Positions 1-7,613 are shown, counted from the stretch's first letter. The stretch is DNA of 16,513 nt from B4-G1 sp964393895 (GCA_964393895.1 CAYMWP010000109.1:1-16513), one strand, 5' to 3'. The notes: a model not told the origin generated them from the sequence alone. Made by a program: numbers and translations.

Positions 1-27
1 TACCATTCGCTGCCTCTGGTGGCGTAG

Positions 28-204
28 ACTCACAATTTGGGATACACACCCAAATGGATTCACGCGGGAGCACTCCCCGCCATTCGCCTCGGTCCTGGGC
101 AACGGCTCATACGCATCCGGCGGGGCGATCTGGAGGATTTTGTCGCTCGAGGGGAGATTCAGCCGTCCTCCGAATCGGTCAGCTATCAGAGGGTAAGCCA
201 GTGA
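28..204 (+). pseudogene. C-terminal fragment of an excisionase-like HTH protein
   Basis: The frame reads GYTPKWIHAGALPAIRLGPG and continues into RLIRIRRGDLEDFV before a TGA at 202-204. This matches the second half of a MerR/excisionase-type winged helix (HTH_17), which usually reads like W..AG.LPA.R.G....R....DLE.F. The frame is closed by a TAG at 25-27, and the recognition helix that should come first is not seen in this frame. The gene is therefore either frameshifted near position 45 or broken. Because the window starts at 1, a spliced upstream part cannot be excluded. Such proteins bind DNA in integrative elements or toxin-antitoxin loci. After the stop, 205-324 holds only short unsupported reading frames. 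Confidence 0.45.
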
Positions 205-324
205 GGGGGACACCGACGAGATGATGGGTGAGGTAGATTCCAGCTACGAACACGGAGCAACGATGTTGGAGAAGACGAAATGACCAAAACAGAGGAAGCC
301 GTCTCTCACCAGTTGCTGGGAGCG

Positions 325-735
325 TCAGTCGCTCCCGATCCACTGCACCCATTCCAGGTGGTCGCGAACGGCGTTGTACAGCCGCAGGTCGCCAGTGACC
401 AACGTCTCCCCTCGCGCTTCCGCCAGCGCCAGGTAGGCGGCATCGTAGGCGGAACGGTCGAAGCGACGTGCCAGCGGCAGCATCTGTTCCCAGGTCACCG
501 GCTCCATCCTGACGCCCAGGCCATCGAAGGCGGCGAGGATGTCTTCACCTTCCTCGTCGGTGATGCGCTCCCGGCGCACTGCTTGTACGACGGCGTTGGT
601 CACCTCGTACAGAATGAGAGTGGGAGCAGCCAGTCGTATGCGCCCGGTCACGTGATCGCGGATCAACTCCTGGGCCCGGGCCTGCTGCTCGTCGGGGAAG
701 AAGGCGCGCAAGACGACGCTGGCATCTACGATCAT
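325..735 (-). CDS. vapC: VapC-family PIN-domain toxin ribonuclease
   Basis: A 136-residue PIN-domain protein, the usual VapC length. VapC toxins are Mg2+-dependent endoribonucleases that cut tRNA, rRNA or mRNA and are neutralised by a partner antitoxin. The acidic residues of the PIN site are all visible: D4 (IVDASV), E44 (LYEVTNA), D98 (SAYDAAYLALAE) and D116 (VTGDLRLY). The ATG at 735 is chosen because it overlaps the stop of the upstream antitoxin as ATGA (732-735), the typical coupled arrangement. A longer frame extends upstream but only shadows the antitoxin. The toxin appears intact. Its RNA target cannot be read from the sequence. Confidence 0.93.
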   Translation of the reverse strand: MIVDASVVLRAFFPDEQQARAQELIRDHVTGRIRLAAPTLILYEVTNAVVQAVRRERITDEEGEDILAAFDGLGVRMEPVTWEQMLPLARRFDRSAYDAAYLALAEARGETLVTGDLRLYNAVRDHLEWVQWIGSD

Positions 736-983
736 TGCCGCTCCTCCAGCTCCTCGCGCGAGGCGCGGAACAACTCGTCGGCCGTCGAGCCGCTCTCGCG
801 CAGCGAACCGGAGAGACGCAGCATCTGCAGATACGCTCCCACCTGGCGCAGGCGCTCGTACTCCTCGGGGGAGACGATGACGCCCACGGGCTTGCCCCGT
901 CGCGTGATGGTGACGGGGTCGTCCTCCACCTTGCTCAGCCAACGGGAAAGACGATTGTGTGCTTCGGAAACGGATATGCGCAT
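732..983 (-). CDS. Phd/YefM-family antitoxin
   Basis: An 83-residue protein starting MRISVSEAHNRLSRWLSKVE, then PVTITRRGKPVGVIVSPEEYERL. This is the Phd/YefM fold that binds operator DNA with its N-terminal half, while the C-terminal tail wraps the toxin. The start is set at 983, not at the ATG at 998, because that upstream ATG lies inside the Shine-Dalgarno sequence GGGAGGT, which sits 6 bases before the ATG at 983. The stop overlaps the vapC start by 4 bases, so the two are translationally coupled. A consensus promoter and a palindrome lie directly upstream, as expected for an autoregulated pair. Phd-type antitoxins paired with PIN toxins are common. Confidence 0.92.
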   Translation of the reverse strand: MRISVSEAHNRLSRWLSKVEDDPVTITRRGKPVGVIVSPEEYERLRQVGAYLQMLRLSGSLRESGSTADELFRASREELEERQ

Positions 984-1006
984 TTGACTACCTCCCATAT
1001 AGTGAT

Positions 1007-1016
1007 CCTACGTAGG
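1007..1016. promoter_or_regulatory. Candidate operator palindrome at the antitoxin transcription start
   Basis: CCTACGTAGG is a perfect 10-base palindrome about 3 bases downstream of the -10 box, covering the expected transcription start. Its position fits an operator for the Phd-type antitoxin. No second copy was found nearby, so the assignment rests on position and symmetry alone. Confidence 0.42.
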
Positions 1017-1018
1017 CA

Positions 1019-1047
1019 ATTATAATGTATAGAGATAGTAATGTCAA
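1019..1047 (-). promoter_or_regulatory. Perfect-consensus sigma70 promoter of the Phd/VapC operon
   Basis: Read on the minus strand, TTGACA (1042-1047) and TATAAT (1019-1024) are separated by exactly 17 bases. Both boxes and the spacing are ideal for housekeeping sigma70. The antitoxin start lies about 35 bases downstream. A strong promoter held down by toxin-antitoxin autorepression is the expected design. Confidence 0.82.
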
Positions 1048-1126
1048 CTGTCTAACTCAACGCGCCCTCGCCCGCCAGCGCATCCTGGACGCATTGGACG
1101 AGGTAGTTGCCATGAACTCTGTTCAC

Positions 1127-1200
1127 CCTCAATAACGAAAATGTAGGCGCGCTTTCCATAGCGCGGAATGGAATCCGCGGCTACAGAGTTATTTTCGAGG
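1127..1200. repeat. Imperfect palindromic mini-element
   Basis: Two 18-base arms (1142-1159 and 1168-1185) pair with three mismatches around an 8-base loop, with TGTAG at one end and CTACA at the other. The outer flanks begin CCTCAATAAC and end TTCGAGG, echoing the CTCAATAA and GTAAGGCGGAATG ends of the element inside vapC at 9170-9248. The two are probably divergent members of one non-autonomous family. No convincing target duplication was seen here. Confidence 0.5.
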
Positions 1201-1997
1201 CAGGCAGAGTGATGCGTAAACCGGCGGCATACAGTGAGGTGGCCACCTATTGGCGCGGCGTCAAGGCCACGCTCGAGCAACGCGGACTGCTGCGCCAGTT
1301 TAGACGACTGGAAAACGGCGGCAGTTCCTGCAGGAGCAAGGGGCGGCCGCCGGCACACCCGCGGAGGAGATCGAGTCGGCCCTGGAATACCTGGTCGCTC
1401 TCGAACTGGCCGACCTGCTGGAGCTGTTCGACGAACACGACGATCGCTTTCGAGCGCCCGCGGGATGGGACGAGGACGCCTTCTATCCCACCGTGGCCGA
1501 CGTCGTGCTGGCGCTCGGCGTCCAAGTCAACGACGACGATGGGGAGAGGACGCGCTTCCTCGATCTGTGCAGCAGGGTCCAGCAGGCGTTGGTGGGCCGA
1601 GTGCACCTGGGGACGCAGTATTTCCGTCAGAAATGGACGCCGATTCTGGGGCATAAGCTGGCGTTGGTCGTGGTGCAGTTGCGCTCGCGCTGTTTCTGGA
1701 ACAAAGATACGCTCCGTGACGAGGTCTCGGTCGGCACCGCGACCCTGGCCGCAGAGTCGGACTGCCATTCAGGATGGTTGCGCAAAGCGTACAAAGGTGA
1801 TTGGGCTCAGTCCTTCTTCGTCGTGACAGAGCAAGGGCGTGGCAGGCGACCTCCAACCTTCAAAGTAACGCTGCGCGAACCGCTGACCGAGGGAGATGAA
1901 CCAGAGTATCAGGCGTTGCTAAATGCCGGCGTGATCGTTCCCGACACCGGGCAATTGGGTCTTACCGAGTCATCCTCGGAGACACCTGCAAACGGAA

Positions 1998-2041
1998 CTG
2001 GTGAACGTCTCGTAGACCTAGACGCGCCTGGTGAACGTCTC
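1998..2041 (+). repeat. Two direct copies of a 14-base repeat
   Basis: CTGGTGAACGTCTC occurs at 1998-2011 and again at 2028-2041, giving a 30-base period. It lies at the start of the repeat-rich segment that seems to have been inserted into the unrecognised gene. Confidence 0.7.
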
Positions 2042-2047
2042 AGGTCA

Positions 2048-2145
2048 AGACCTCCGAGGTCTGCGACAGGCATTCTGCCCACTGCGACCGTCGAAAAAGG
2101 CCGGGATTTCACGCCTGAACGGGTTTTGCAAGACCTCGGAGGTCT
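2048..2145. repeat. Pair of inverted AGACCTC-GAGGTCT palindromes
   Basis: AGACCTCCGAGGTCT at 2048-2062 and AGACCTCGGAGGTCT at 2131-2145 are 15-base near-palindromes that are exact reverse complements of each other. They bound a 68-base spacer. The whole block could fold as one hairpin or as two small ones. It resembles the dispersed palindromic repeats of filamentous Chloroflexota, which is recall rather than a search result. Confidence 0.65.
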
Positions 2146-2167
2146 GAGCGCGTGCCAGGCTGAGTAG

Positions 2168-2289
2168 CTCGACAATGTTAAATTCGCTGCGAGGGGCTCG
2201 TAGTGCGCCACGGAGCGCCAGCGGAGTGGCGCAAAGCCGCACTTCACTGCGTTTCGTGCAGCACTACGAGCAAATCTAACATTGTCGAG
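2168..2289. mobile_element. 122-bp MITE-like element with terminal inverted repeats
   Basis: The ends are CTCGACAATGTTA (2168-2180) and its exact reverse complement TAACATTGTCGAG (2277-2289). Partial complementarity continues inwards through the CTCGTAGTGC / GCACTACGAG blocks. The element is flanked on both sides by GTAG (2164-2167 and 2290-2293), a candidate 4-bp target duplication. It carries no transposase, so it would have been mobilised in trans. It separates the two parts of the unrecognised plus-strand gene. Confidence 0.72.
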
Positions 2290-2320
2290 GTAGTTACGGG
2301 CGCTGTTCGATCAGGAGCCG

Positions 2321-2767
2321 GTGGAATCGGAGTACGACCGGCTGCTGGCGCGTCACAAGAGCGCGGAGCACGTGCTGCTCAACCTGGAAACGCGGGACGT
2401 GCTCCTGGCCGCTGGAGCCGAATCGGTGGATCTGTATCCCCGCCCGGTGCCACTGCCGAACGGGGGAACGTTCGACGTGGACCTGGTGGCGGTCTGCGAT
2501 GGGAAGCCGCTGTACGTCGAGGCCGAGCGGTTTGGCGGCAAGAGTGATCGCTCTCGCAAGTGGAGAAACTATGCCCTCGTGACGAAGGAGCTCTACGTGG
2601 TGACACCCAACAAAAAGGCCAAATCGGCCATCATCTCGGAGCTCAGCCTGTGGGCGTATCAGCATCCAGACCAGGCGGCGGGCGTGACGCTGCACGTGTG
2701 CCAGTTGTCGGACTTTGACGGGGAGGCGCTGTGGCAGACGGTCAAGGTCCTGCGCAGGAGGGAGTAG
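2321..2767 (+). CDS. Unrecognised protein, possible nuclease-like fold; probable 3' part of the split gene
   Basis: A 148-residue frame beginning with GTG at 2321 (ESEYDRLLARHKSAEHVLLN) and ending QTVKVLRRRE. Coding-like sequence also precedes this start: RALFDQEPV is in frame from about 2294, right up to a TAG at 2291-2293 that belongs to the MITE duplication. The frame is therefore probably the tail of a longer protein rather than a complete gene. The core FDVDLVAVCDGKPLYVEAER, followed by a helical stretch with a conserved-looking RKWRNYALVTKELYVVTP, recalls the beta-hairpin/acidic layout of restriction-endonuclease-like folds, but there is no clean ExK. Function not assigned. Confidence 0.55.
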   Translation: MESEYDRLLARHKSAEHVLLNLETRDVLLAAGAESVDLYPRPVPLPNGGTFDVDLVAVCDGKPLYVEAERFGGKSDRSRKWRNYALVTKELYVVTPNKKAKSAIISELSLWAYQHPDQAAGVTLHVCQLSDFDGEALWQTVKVLRRRE

Positions 2768-2769
2768 TG

Positions 2770-2851
2770 ACCAAACTCCACGACTAAACTCCATAGAGTT
2801 TGGTGGGTACGCCTATAGGGAGCAATCTCCACTGCCGTCGTGGAGTTTGGT
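2770..2851. repeat. 82-bp inverted repeat with a nested hairpin
   Basis: ACCAAACTCCACGAC (2770-2784) is perfectly inverted at 2837-2851. Inside it, AAACTC (2786-2791) pairs with GAGTTT (2796-2801). It starts 2 bases after the stop of the upstream frame. It could act as a transcription terminator-like structure, but there is no U-tract, and the size and nested arms look more like a small mobile hairpin element. The remaining stretch to 2988 shows nothing else. Confidence 0.6.
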
Positions 2852-2988
2852 TGGACGAGGTGGTCTCATCCTCAGCACTCACCAATTACCCGCTCTCTGC
2901 GCTGGCAGCGACGAGTGATCCCAATTCCATCACGGTTGATTCCGGGATGGATGACTTTTTCGGCCACGACGGGGAGTGGTTATCTTGT

Positions 2989-4797
2989 TCATTCCCTGAC
3001 CGTCAGAGGCATATAGGCATGGTAGATCTCGTCCGCCACGACCAGGGTGACGGGTATTTGCACCGGGCTGCCCAGGACCCCTTCCTCTGCCTCTATGGTA
3101 ATGGCCGCGTGGTAGGTAGCGGTGACGAGGCCGGTGACGTCCACGCTCGCTTCTACAGTCTCCCCCACACGCTGCGTTTGTAACCAGTCTGCGTCGTCGG
3201 TCACGCTCCACGTAAACGGGCTGCACCCTGCCCGATCGACCGCCAACGCGCGTGGTCGTGTCGATGATCCGCCGTATTCGGTCAGGAAAATCAAGGAAGC
3301 CGGGCGGGTGCTGATGCGTTCAACGTCGAAATCGGCCTCCTCGACGGGCGAAAAGTTGCCGCCGCCGTCGGTATAGCGCAGCCAGATGCCGCCGCCCCGG
3401 TAGTTGCCACCGGGCACCGTCCAGGTCAGAGGCGACTGGATCGACTGTGGCGCGGTAAAGATGTATATCCCATCCACGTAGATGTCGGCCTGACCGGAAC
3501 GCCAGACGTTGAACATCAGGAAATCATCGTCTGGATTGTCGTGGTAGGTGAAGGCAAGCGGGAATTCCTGGTAGACGTTCGACGCAGTGAAGTCAATTCC
3601 GCTCAGACTGAGAGGGCCGTACTCTGTGCCGCCGCCTTTGACCGAGACGCGGGCCACCTCATCGGTGGAAGTATTGTCGTCCACCTTGAGCCGAAAGTAG
3701 GCCACGAAGGGCGTCTCCTCGAAGAAATCCGTCGTCCACACCCAGGCGAAGGATTCGCCATCTCCCGGACGCAAGCGGAACGCCGTGTTGCCCAGGGCAG
3801 CGGAATCGTTCACCCGCTCGCCGTTGCCCCACCACAGGGTGAACGTATCGTGGGTGTCGTCGGCGAACCAGTTCTGGCTGAACTGGACGTAGGGTAGACT
3901 GCCGCCGTCCAGCCCATACAACGTCACCCGGTCGGTGGTGGTGGAGGCCAGGTGCAGCCCCAATTCGTCCAGGGGGACGTCCGACCCCAGGTAGATGGCG
4001 TCGCTGACCACGGCGGTGCGGCCCACCGCATCTTTGCTCCTGACGTAGACGTTGCGCCAACCGACGCCCGGCTCCAGGGACCAGGTCTTTTCCGTCGAGT
4101 ACGGCTCCCAGCTCGCATCGGTGAAACAAGCGTCGTTCGACACCATCATCTCGGTAGTCGGCCCCAGTCCGGCAAAGCCGCCGCTCCCTTCGCCGCCGTA
4201 GATGTAGAGGTTGACGGTGCACGAGGCAGTGGACACCGCTTCATCCTCGATGACCACCGGTGGATAGACAGAGTCGCAGCCAAAGTCCTGGGTCACGTAG
4301 CCCCGTCCATCGCTATCACGGCGATAGTAGCCGAGCCCGACCTCGCGGAAGCTGGGGTTGAGGAGATTGTCCCGGTGGCCCCCGCTGTTCATCCAGCCCT
4401 GGATGGCGTACTCCGGTGTAACGTAGCCACAGAAACAGTTCTCCGCACCGACGAAGCCCTTGTACCCGAAGGTCGGTACTCGTTCCCAGGGGGAGCGTCC
4501 GAGCGTGTCGTCGTGACCGCAGTAGCCGCCGGGACGATTCTCGACCGAATCCCAGGAGAACCAGCGGGCGGCCTCGGTCATCTGGGCATTCCAGCGCAAG
4601 GGCGGCACGCCGTTATCCCGCCGGGCCAGATTGCCCAGGTAAACGGTGCGCATCTCGTCGTAGATTAGGGATGCAGGTTGCTCCGGCGGGCCAGAGCCCT
4701 GGGCCGATGCTGGCGGCTGGGCCAGAGAAAGGGCCAGAGCAGCCAGCAAGATAATGGAAAGCCAGGTGTGCGTCTGCATAGCTTTTGAATGAAACAT
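2989..4797 (-). CDS. Secreted CAP/SCP-domain protein with BACON-like C-terminal domain
   Basis: About 602 residues with an N-terminal signal peptide: a hydrophobic run SIILLAALALSLAQPPASAQ, with likely cleavage after ASA. A CAP (cysteine-rich secretory/PR-1) domain follows at about residues 45-175. It has WNAQMTEAARWFSWD, a GHDD histidine, the AENC glutamate and SGGHRDNLLNPSFREVGLGY, the usual CAP signature. The middle is a beta-rich region without a named match. Near the C-terminus, CSPFTWSVTDDADWLQTQRV with a following repeat of beta strands looks like a BACON/immunoglobulin-like module. Bacterial CAP proteins are extracellular, and their activity is mostly unproven. The start is uncertain: GTG 4803, ATG 4797 and ATG 4779 are all in frame and none has a strong ribosome site. 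It begins 24 bases after the truncated kinase stub, at the end of the signalling gene run. Confidence 0.85.
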   Translation of the reverse strand: MFHSKAMQTHTWLSIILLAALALSLAQPPASAQGSGPPEQPASLIYDEMRTVYLGNLARRDNGVPPLRWNAQMTEAARWFSWDSVENRPGGYCGHDDTLGRSPWERVPTFGYKGFVGAENCFCGYVTPEYAIQGWMNSGGHRDNLLNPSFREVGLGYYRRDSDGRGYVTQDFGCDSVYPPVVIEDEAVSTASCTVNLYIYGGEGSGGFAGLGPTTEMMVSNDACFTDASWEPYSTEKTWSLEPGVGWRNVYVRSKDAVGRTAVVSDAIYLGSDVPLDELGLHLASTTTDRVTLYGLDGGSLPYVQFSQNWFADDTHDTFTLWWGNGERVNDSAALGNTAFRLRPGDGESFAWVWTTDFFEETPFVAYFRLKVDDNTSTDEVARVSVKGGGTEYGPLSLSGIDFTASNVYQEFPLAFTYHDNPDDDFLMFNVWRSGQADIYVDGIYIFTAPQSIQSPLTWTVPGGNYRGGGIWLRYTDGGGNFSPVEEADFDVERISTRPASLIFLTEYGGSSTRPRALAVDRAGCSPFTWSVTDDADWLQTQRVGETVEASVDVTGLVTATYHAAITIEAEEGVLGSPVQIPVTLVVADEIYHAYMPLTVRE

Positions 4798-4820
4798 ACT
4801 CACTCACGGTATTTCAAGCA

Positions 4821-5003
4821 TTACGTCAAGTGGTGGCTAAAGACCTTGAGGGCACGATAACCCTCGTGTGCCGCCACCTGGTAGACGATGGCCCGCCGCC
4901 CAGCCTGACCGTAGGGCACACCTGGAGCGGCAGGATGTTCGGCGATTGAGTAGGTCACGCCGTTGATTGATAGTTGGTCGTTAACCTGGGGACGAAAGCT
5001 CAT
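4821..5003 (-). pseudogene. N-terminal stub of a Ser/Thr protein kinase-like gene
   Basis: A 60-residue frame MSFRPQVNDQLSINGVTYSI, then EHPAAPGVPYGQAGRRAIVY and RALKVFSHHLT, followed by TAA. The sequence looks like the start of Chloroflexota kinase-like proteins of the VWA/PP2C triads: a short beta sheet, a glycine-containing loop, and ALKVF carrying the ATP-binding lysine of a kinase N-lobe. Everything after that lysine is missing. The C-helix, HRD and DFG regions do not occur downstream, where the CAP gene begins at once. The start has a good ribosome site (GGAGAT, then AGAAA, then ATG) and lies 15 bases after the PP2C stop, so it is still placed as the next operon member. The alternative is a genuine small protein, but the abrupt end makes truncation more likely. 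Confidence 0.62.
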
Positions 5004-5018
5004 TTTCTATCTCCACGC

Positions 5019-6761
5019 TTACTCAACAGGAACGTAGACTTTCTTATCTGGATTGAAGCGATACCACTCAATCGCCTGTAGTTTCCAGTCACCTTCGCGC
5101 TGGTGCCAGGAGCCTTTTACCAAAATGGGAACACCTAGTTCTTCGATAGGACAGTCCTGTGCGAGGAAATGGCACAAGCCCGCCGGAGAGTTCACGCCAT
5201 ACACCCAGGCTTCTCGCCCTTCTTGCAGTTCCACAGGTCCCCAAGGGAGCCCTTGCCCATCTACAATTAAAGTGACCAACACAGGGACCACCTGCTCGGA
5301 GGATGCTTGCGGCCGATAAACCAGCCACACCCACTGAACTTGGTCAAGAGAGACCTCCGGCGTAAGATCTCGATAAGGGAAAAGCACCTCAGATTTGGGA
5401 ACCTCTCGCTGCGCGACGCGGAGGCTGTACAGGTCATCCTCCTCGACACGCAGTTCCTTGCCACCCACGACCACTATGGCATCCTCAGGTAGTGTGTCCT
5501 CACCCTCAATAAACGCAACGCGCGGTGGTACTTGAGAAAGCTGGGACGGTGTCTCAGATGCCGGTGTCTGCGGCATCCTGGTAGGAGGCACCGGAGTGGG
5601 CAGCGGTGATTCTAGTGTTGGTGTTCTGTTAGGTGAGTGGGGCAATGTTGCCGTTGGTCTGACGATAACTGAGGGCTTTACCTCTAAAGTGGCTGTTACT
5701 GCTGGCGATGGAGCTGTTATCCTCTCCAAAAGCGGTGCTCCTGCCAGAGATACCACGAGACAGAGAGCCGCGAACGCTGCCACAGCTCCCGCGTAAACGA
5801 GCCAGGGACGCGCGCGAGGCGATGGCGGCGGAATCTCGACCGGGGGGCGTGGAGGAATTGCCGGCGGCGGTTCGGGTGGAGGTACAACCGGTGCCGGTAC
5901 AGTCACAGGGATAGGCACCGCCACTGTCTCTGGCAACACCTCGATCTCCAGGAATGAAACGTCGTCACTGGTGGGCATGTGGCCCAGTCGCTGCACCTCT
6001 CGCGCAAGCTCAGAGTCCCCTATGCCGCGCCCCAGCCGCTCCCGCAGGGAACCGATCCCGTCGGAGTAGGCCAGCACCCGCTGTACATCCTGGAGGGTGC
6101 TGACAAAGACGCCGATGGAACCTCCTTTCGGCCCAACTCTGGTGGACCACCGCCGCGCCTCAATCCATTCCGCGCCCAGCTCTCGAGTACGGTCTCGCTC
6201 CTGGCCCCAGAGTTGCAGTTCCGCATCCCCCAGCCAGGCCAGGACGACCCGCCCTTCCGGCAAGTTCGGTCCGGGCATCTCGACGACGCCGCAGACGAAC
6301 GTGGCCTCGCTGCCGATGGCCCGTTTTTGCTCCAGGGCATCGCGCAGCAGGGACGGCGCATCTTTTGGAATTGGAGCTTGGCGGACTCTTACCGTCGCTT
6401 CCTCTGTCAGGGCCAGCAGGTGCTCGCGCAATGGTTGTCGGATGGATTCTCGCCGAAACTCGCCCGGCGGGAGATAATGCCACAACCATTCCACCAGTGC
6501 GTCGCCCAGGAAGCGGGCCGCCAGGTCGCCGTAAAACGACTGGCTGACGCCGTCGCAGAGGGCGAAGGCCAGCCGCCGTCCATCCTGCCGCAGGGCGACA
6601 TAATCCTGACCGGGGTCGCCGCTCTGCTGGCAGTCGGACGAACGGGCGTAGAGATAGCGCAGCCGGAATGGCCCGGCCGTTAGCTCCTGAACGCCCGTCT
6701 CCCTATCCTGGGGCACTTGTAGTTCGCGCGGAGCTTCATAGTTCGAGGCGTCTTCAATCAT
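5019..6761 (-). CDS. Membrane-anchored PP2C-type Ser/Thr protein phosphatase
   Basis: 580 residues. The cytoplasmic PP2C domain spans about 30-275 and has the metal-binding aspartates expected of the family: D53 (PGQDYV), D70-G71 (ALCDGVSQSFYGD), D179 (WLGDAEL), D234 (YSDGIGSL) and D266/D267 (TSDDVSF). A proline-rich linker (about 285-318) leads to one membrane helix (320-342, LVYAGAVAAFAALCLVVSLA). A Thr/Pro-rich extracytoplasmic spacer (350-412) and a C-terminal beta-rich domain of about 160 residues follow. It would remove phosphate from Ser/Thr residues set by a partner kinase, while the outer domain may sense something. The ATG at 6761 is preceded by AAGGAG overlapping the VWA stop, with 14 bases between the genes. 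Together with the VWA gene it forms two thirds of a TerY-P-type triad. Confidence 0.9.
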   Translation of the reverse strand: MIEDASNYEAPRELQVPQDRETGVQELTAGPFRLRYLYARSSDCQQSGDPGQDYVALRQDGRRLAFALCDGVSQSFYGDLAARFLGDALVEWLWHYLPPGEFRRESIRQPLREHLLALTEEATVRVRQAPIPKDAPSLLRDALEQKRAIGSEATFVCGVVEMPGPNLPEGRVVLAWLGDAELQLWGQERDRTRELGAEWIEARRWSTRVGPKGGSIGVFVSTLQDVQRVLAYSDGIGSLRERLGRGIGDSELAREVQRLGHMPTSDDVSFLEIEVLPETVAVPIPVTVPAPVVPPPEPPPAIPPRPPVEIPPPSPRARPWLVYAGAVAAFAALCLVVSLAGAPLLERITAPSPAVTATLEVKPSVIVRPTATLPHSPNRTPTLESPLPTPVPPTRMPQTPASETPSQLSQVPPRVAFIEGEDTLPEDAIVVVGGKELRVEEDDLYSLRVAQREVPKSEVLFPYRDLTPEVSLDQVQWVWLVYRPQASSEQVVPVLVTLIVDGQGLPWGPVELQEGREAWVYGVNSPAGLCHFLAQDCPIEELGVPILVKGSWHQREGDWKLQAIEWYRFNPDKKVYVPVE

Positions 6762-6775
6762 CGCGTGTTTCTCCT

Positions 6776-7525
6776 TCAGCGCACCGGCGTGGCCGCGGAC
6801 ATCTGGAAGCCCATCTGCACCAGCGCGGGCGTCGTACCGGGAAGTAGCATGACGGCGTCTTGGGCGACGTTGTACCCCATCTCCAGCATCATGACCCGAT
6901 AGCTATCGGGAACCGGTGAGGAGATGGCGCGGAGCTTGACGGCGTACTCGTTGGTCAGCTTGGTCTTTGGCCGGACACCGGGCCAGCGATATACGTCGCC
7001 AATGGGCTGAGGCAGGATTTTGTCCGAGATAAAGATATTTTCGACCAACACCGAGCCGTCGTCGGTGGTCATTTGCATGATTTCCCTGACGACCGGTTCC
7101 GGGTCGTCGCCCGTGTACTCCCCGTCCGTCATGTGGCAGACCAGGGGAGCGGGGCATCCTCCCAGTTGGGAAAGCTCCTGCTCCAGCAATTTCTTGGCCT
7201 TCCGAAATGCTTCCGCCGTGTCGGTGGTGCGGAGCGTCTTCAGGTCGGGGATGCCCAGTTGGGCCATCTGGTCTATGGTCTTGACCCCGCCAGGGACGTC
7301 GTAGACCTTGTCACTGTAGGCGTACAGCGCCACTCGATAGCGAGGCTGAATCCGGCTACCTTTCGTGGAGCGAAAGACCATCTGCTGGAAGGCAGCCTGG
7401 AGGGCATCTGCTACCACGTCTATGCGCTGTTTGCCCCCCATATTTGTCCGCATCGAGGCGCTCACGTCGAGCAGGTAGATGATGAACGCCGGGGTTTTGC
7501 TGGTCGCTTCGATTTCGTAGGACAC
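6776..7525 (-). CDS. TerY-like von Willebrand factor A domain protein
   Basis: 249 residues forming one VWA domain. The metal-ion-dependent adhesion site is complete: DVSAS at residues 20-24 (YLLDVSASMRTNMGGKQRID), a threonine in RTTDTAEAF, and the aspartate of CHMTDGEYTGDD. The sequence resembles TerY-type VWA proteins, which work inside the cell as Mg2+-dependent protein-binding hubs in stress and phospho-signalling systems alongside PP2C phosphatases and Ser/Thr kinases. No signal peptide or membrane segment is seen. Translation starts at a GTG (7525) with GGAGGTG five bases upstream. It sits between the FHA protein (88-base gap) and the PP2C gene (14-base gap). A fragment of a second, diverged copy lies at 10390-10543. 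Confidence 0.9.
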   Translation of the reverse strand: MSYEIEATSKTPAFIIYLLDVSASMRTNMGGKQRIDVVADALQAAFQQMVFRSTKGSRIQPRYRVALYAYSDKVYDVPGGVKTIDQMAQLGIPDLKTLRTTDTAEAFRKAKKLLEQELSQLGGCPAPLVCHMTDGEYTGDDPEPVVREIMQMTTDDGSVLVENIFISDKILPQPIGDVYRWPGVRPKTKLTNEYAVKLRAISSPVPDSYRVMMLEMGYNVAQDAVMLLPGTTPALVQMGFQMSAATPVR

Positions 7526-7613
7526 TTTTTCACCTCCACAGAACAGTTCATGATTCCGAAAGCTGCATCAGAGTGATGGACAAATCATCTTTCGCCTCCG
7601 CGCACTTCAGTCT

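Larger units (their letters stand above)
1212..2167 (+). pseudogene. Unrecognised protein, 5' part, frameshifted and repeat-expanded
   Basis: The frame opens MRKPAAYSEVATYWRGVKAT (ATG 1212, or GTG 1209) and runs to RRLENG near 1317. The protein then continues in another frame as RQFLQEQGAAAGTPAEEIES, through LVALELADLLELFDEHDDRF and AFYPTVADVVLALGVQVN, to a basic region ending near 1980. This coherent two-frame reading implies a single frameshift at about 1317. From about 1990 to the TAG at 2165-2167 the translation covers direct repeats and palindromes and looks like non-native sequence. I do not recognise the family. The acidic-helical first half and the region around WTPILGHKLALVVVQLRSRC give no catalytic motif that I can name. 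It may be the front of the same gene whose tail is at 2321-2767. Confidence 0.5.

Noticed and set aside
205..324. Two short plus-strand frames (MMGEVDSSYEHG and MTKTEEAVSHQLLG) that overlap as ATGA
   Set aside because: They are too short, lack a clear ribosome site, and run into the toxin gene on the opposite strand.
280..987. Long plus-strand open frame over the first toxin-antitoxin pair
   Set aside because: It is antisense to the clear PIN and Phd coding frames, has low-complexity composition and no domain.
3952..4668. Long plus-strand open frame of 238 codons inside the CAP gene
   Set aside because: It is antisense to a well supported secreted protein and has no recognisable domain. GC-rich sequence produces such shadows.
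5979..6683. Long plus-strand open frame opposite the PP2C domain
   Set aside because: It is antisense to a domain with all metal-binding residues and has no ribosome site.
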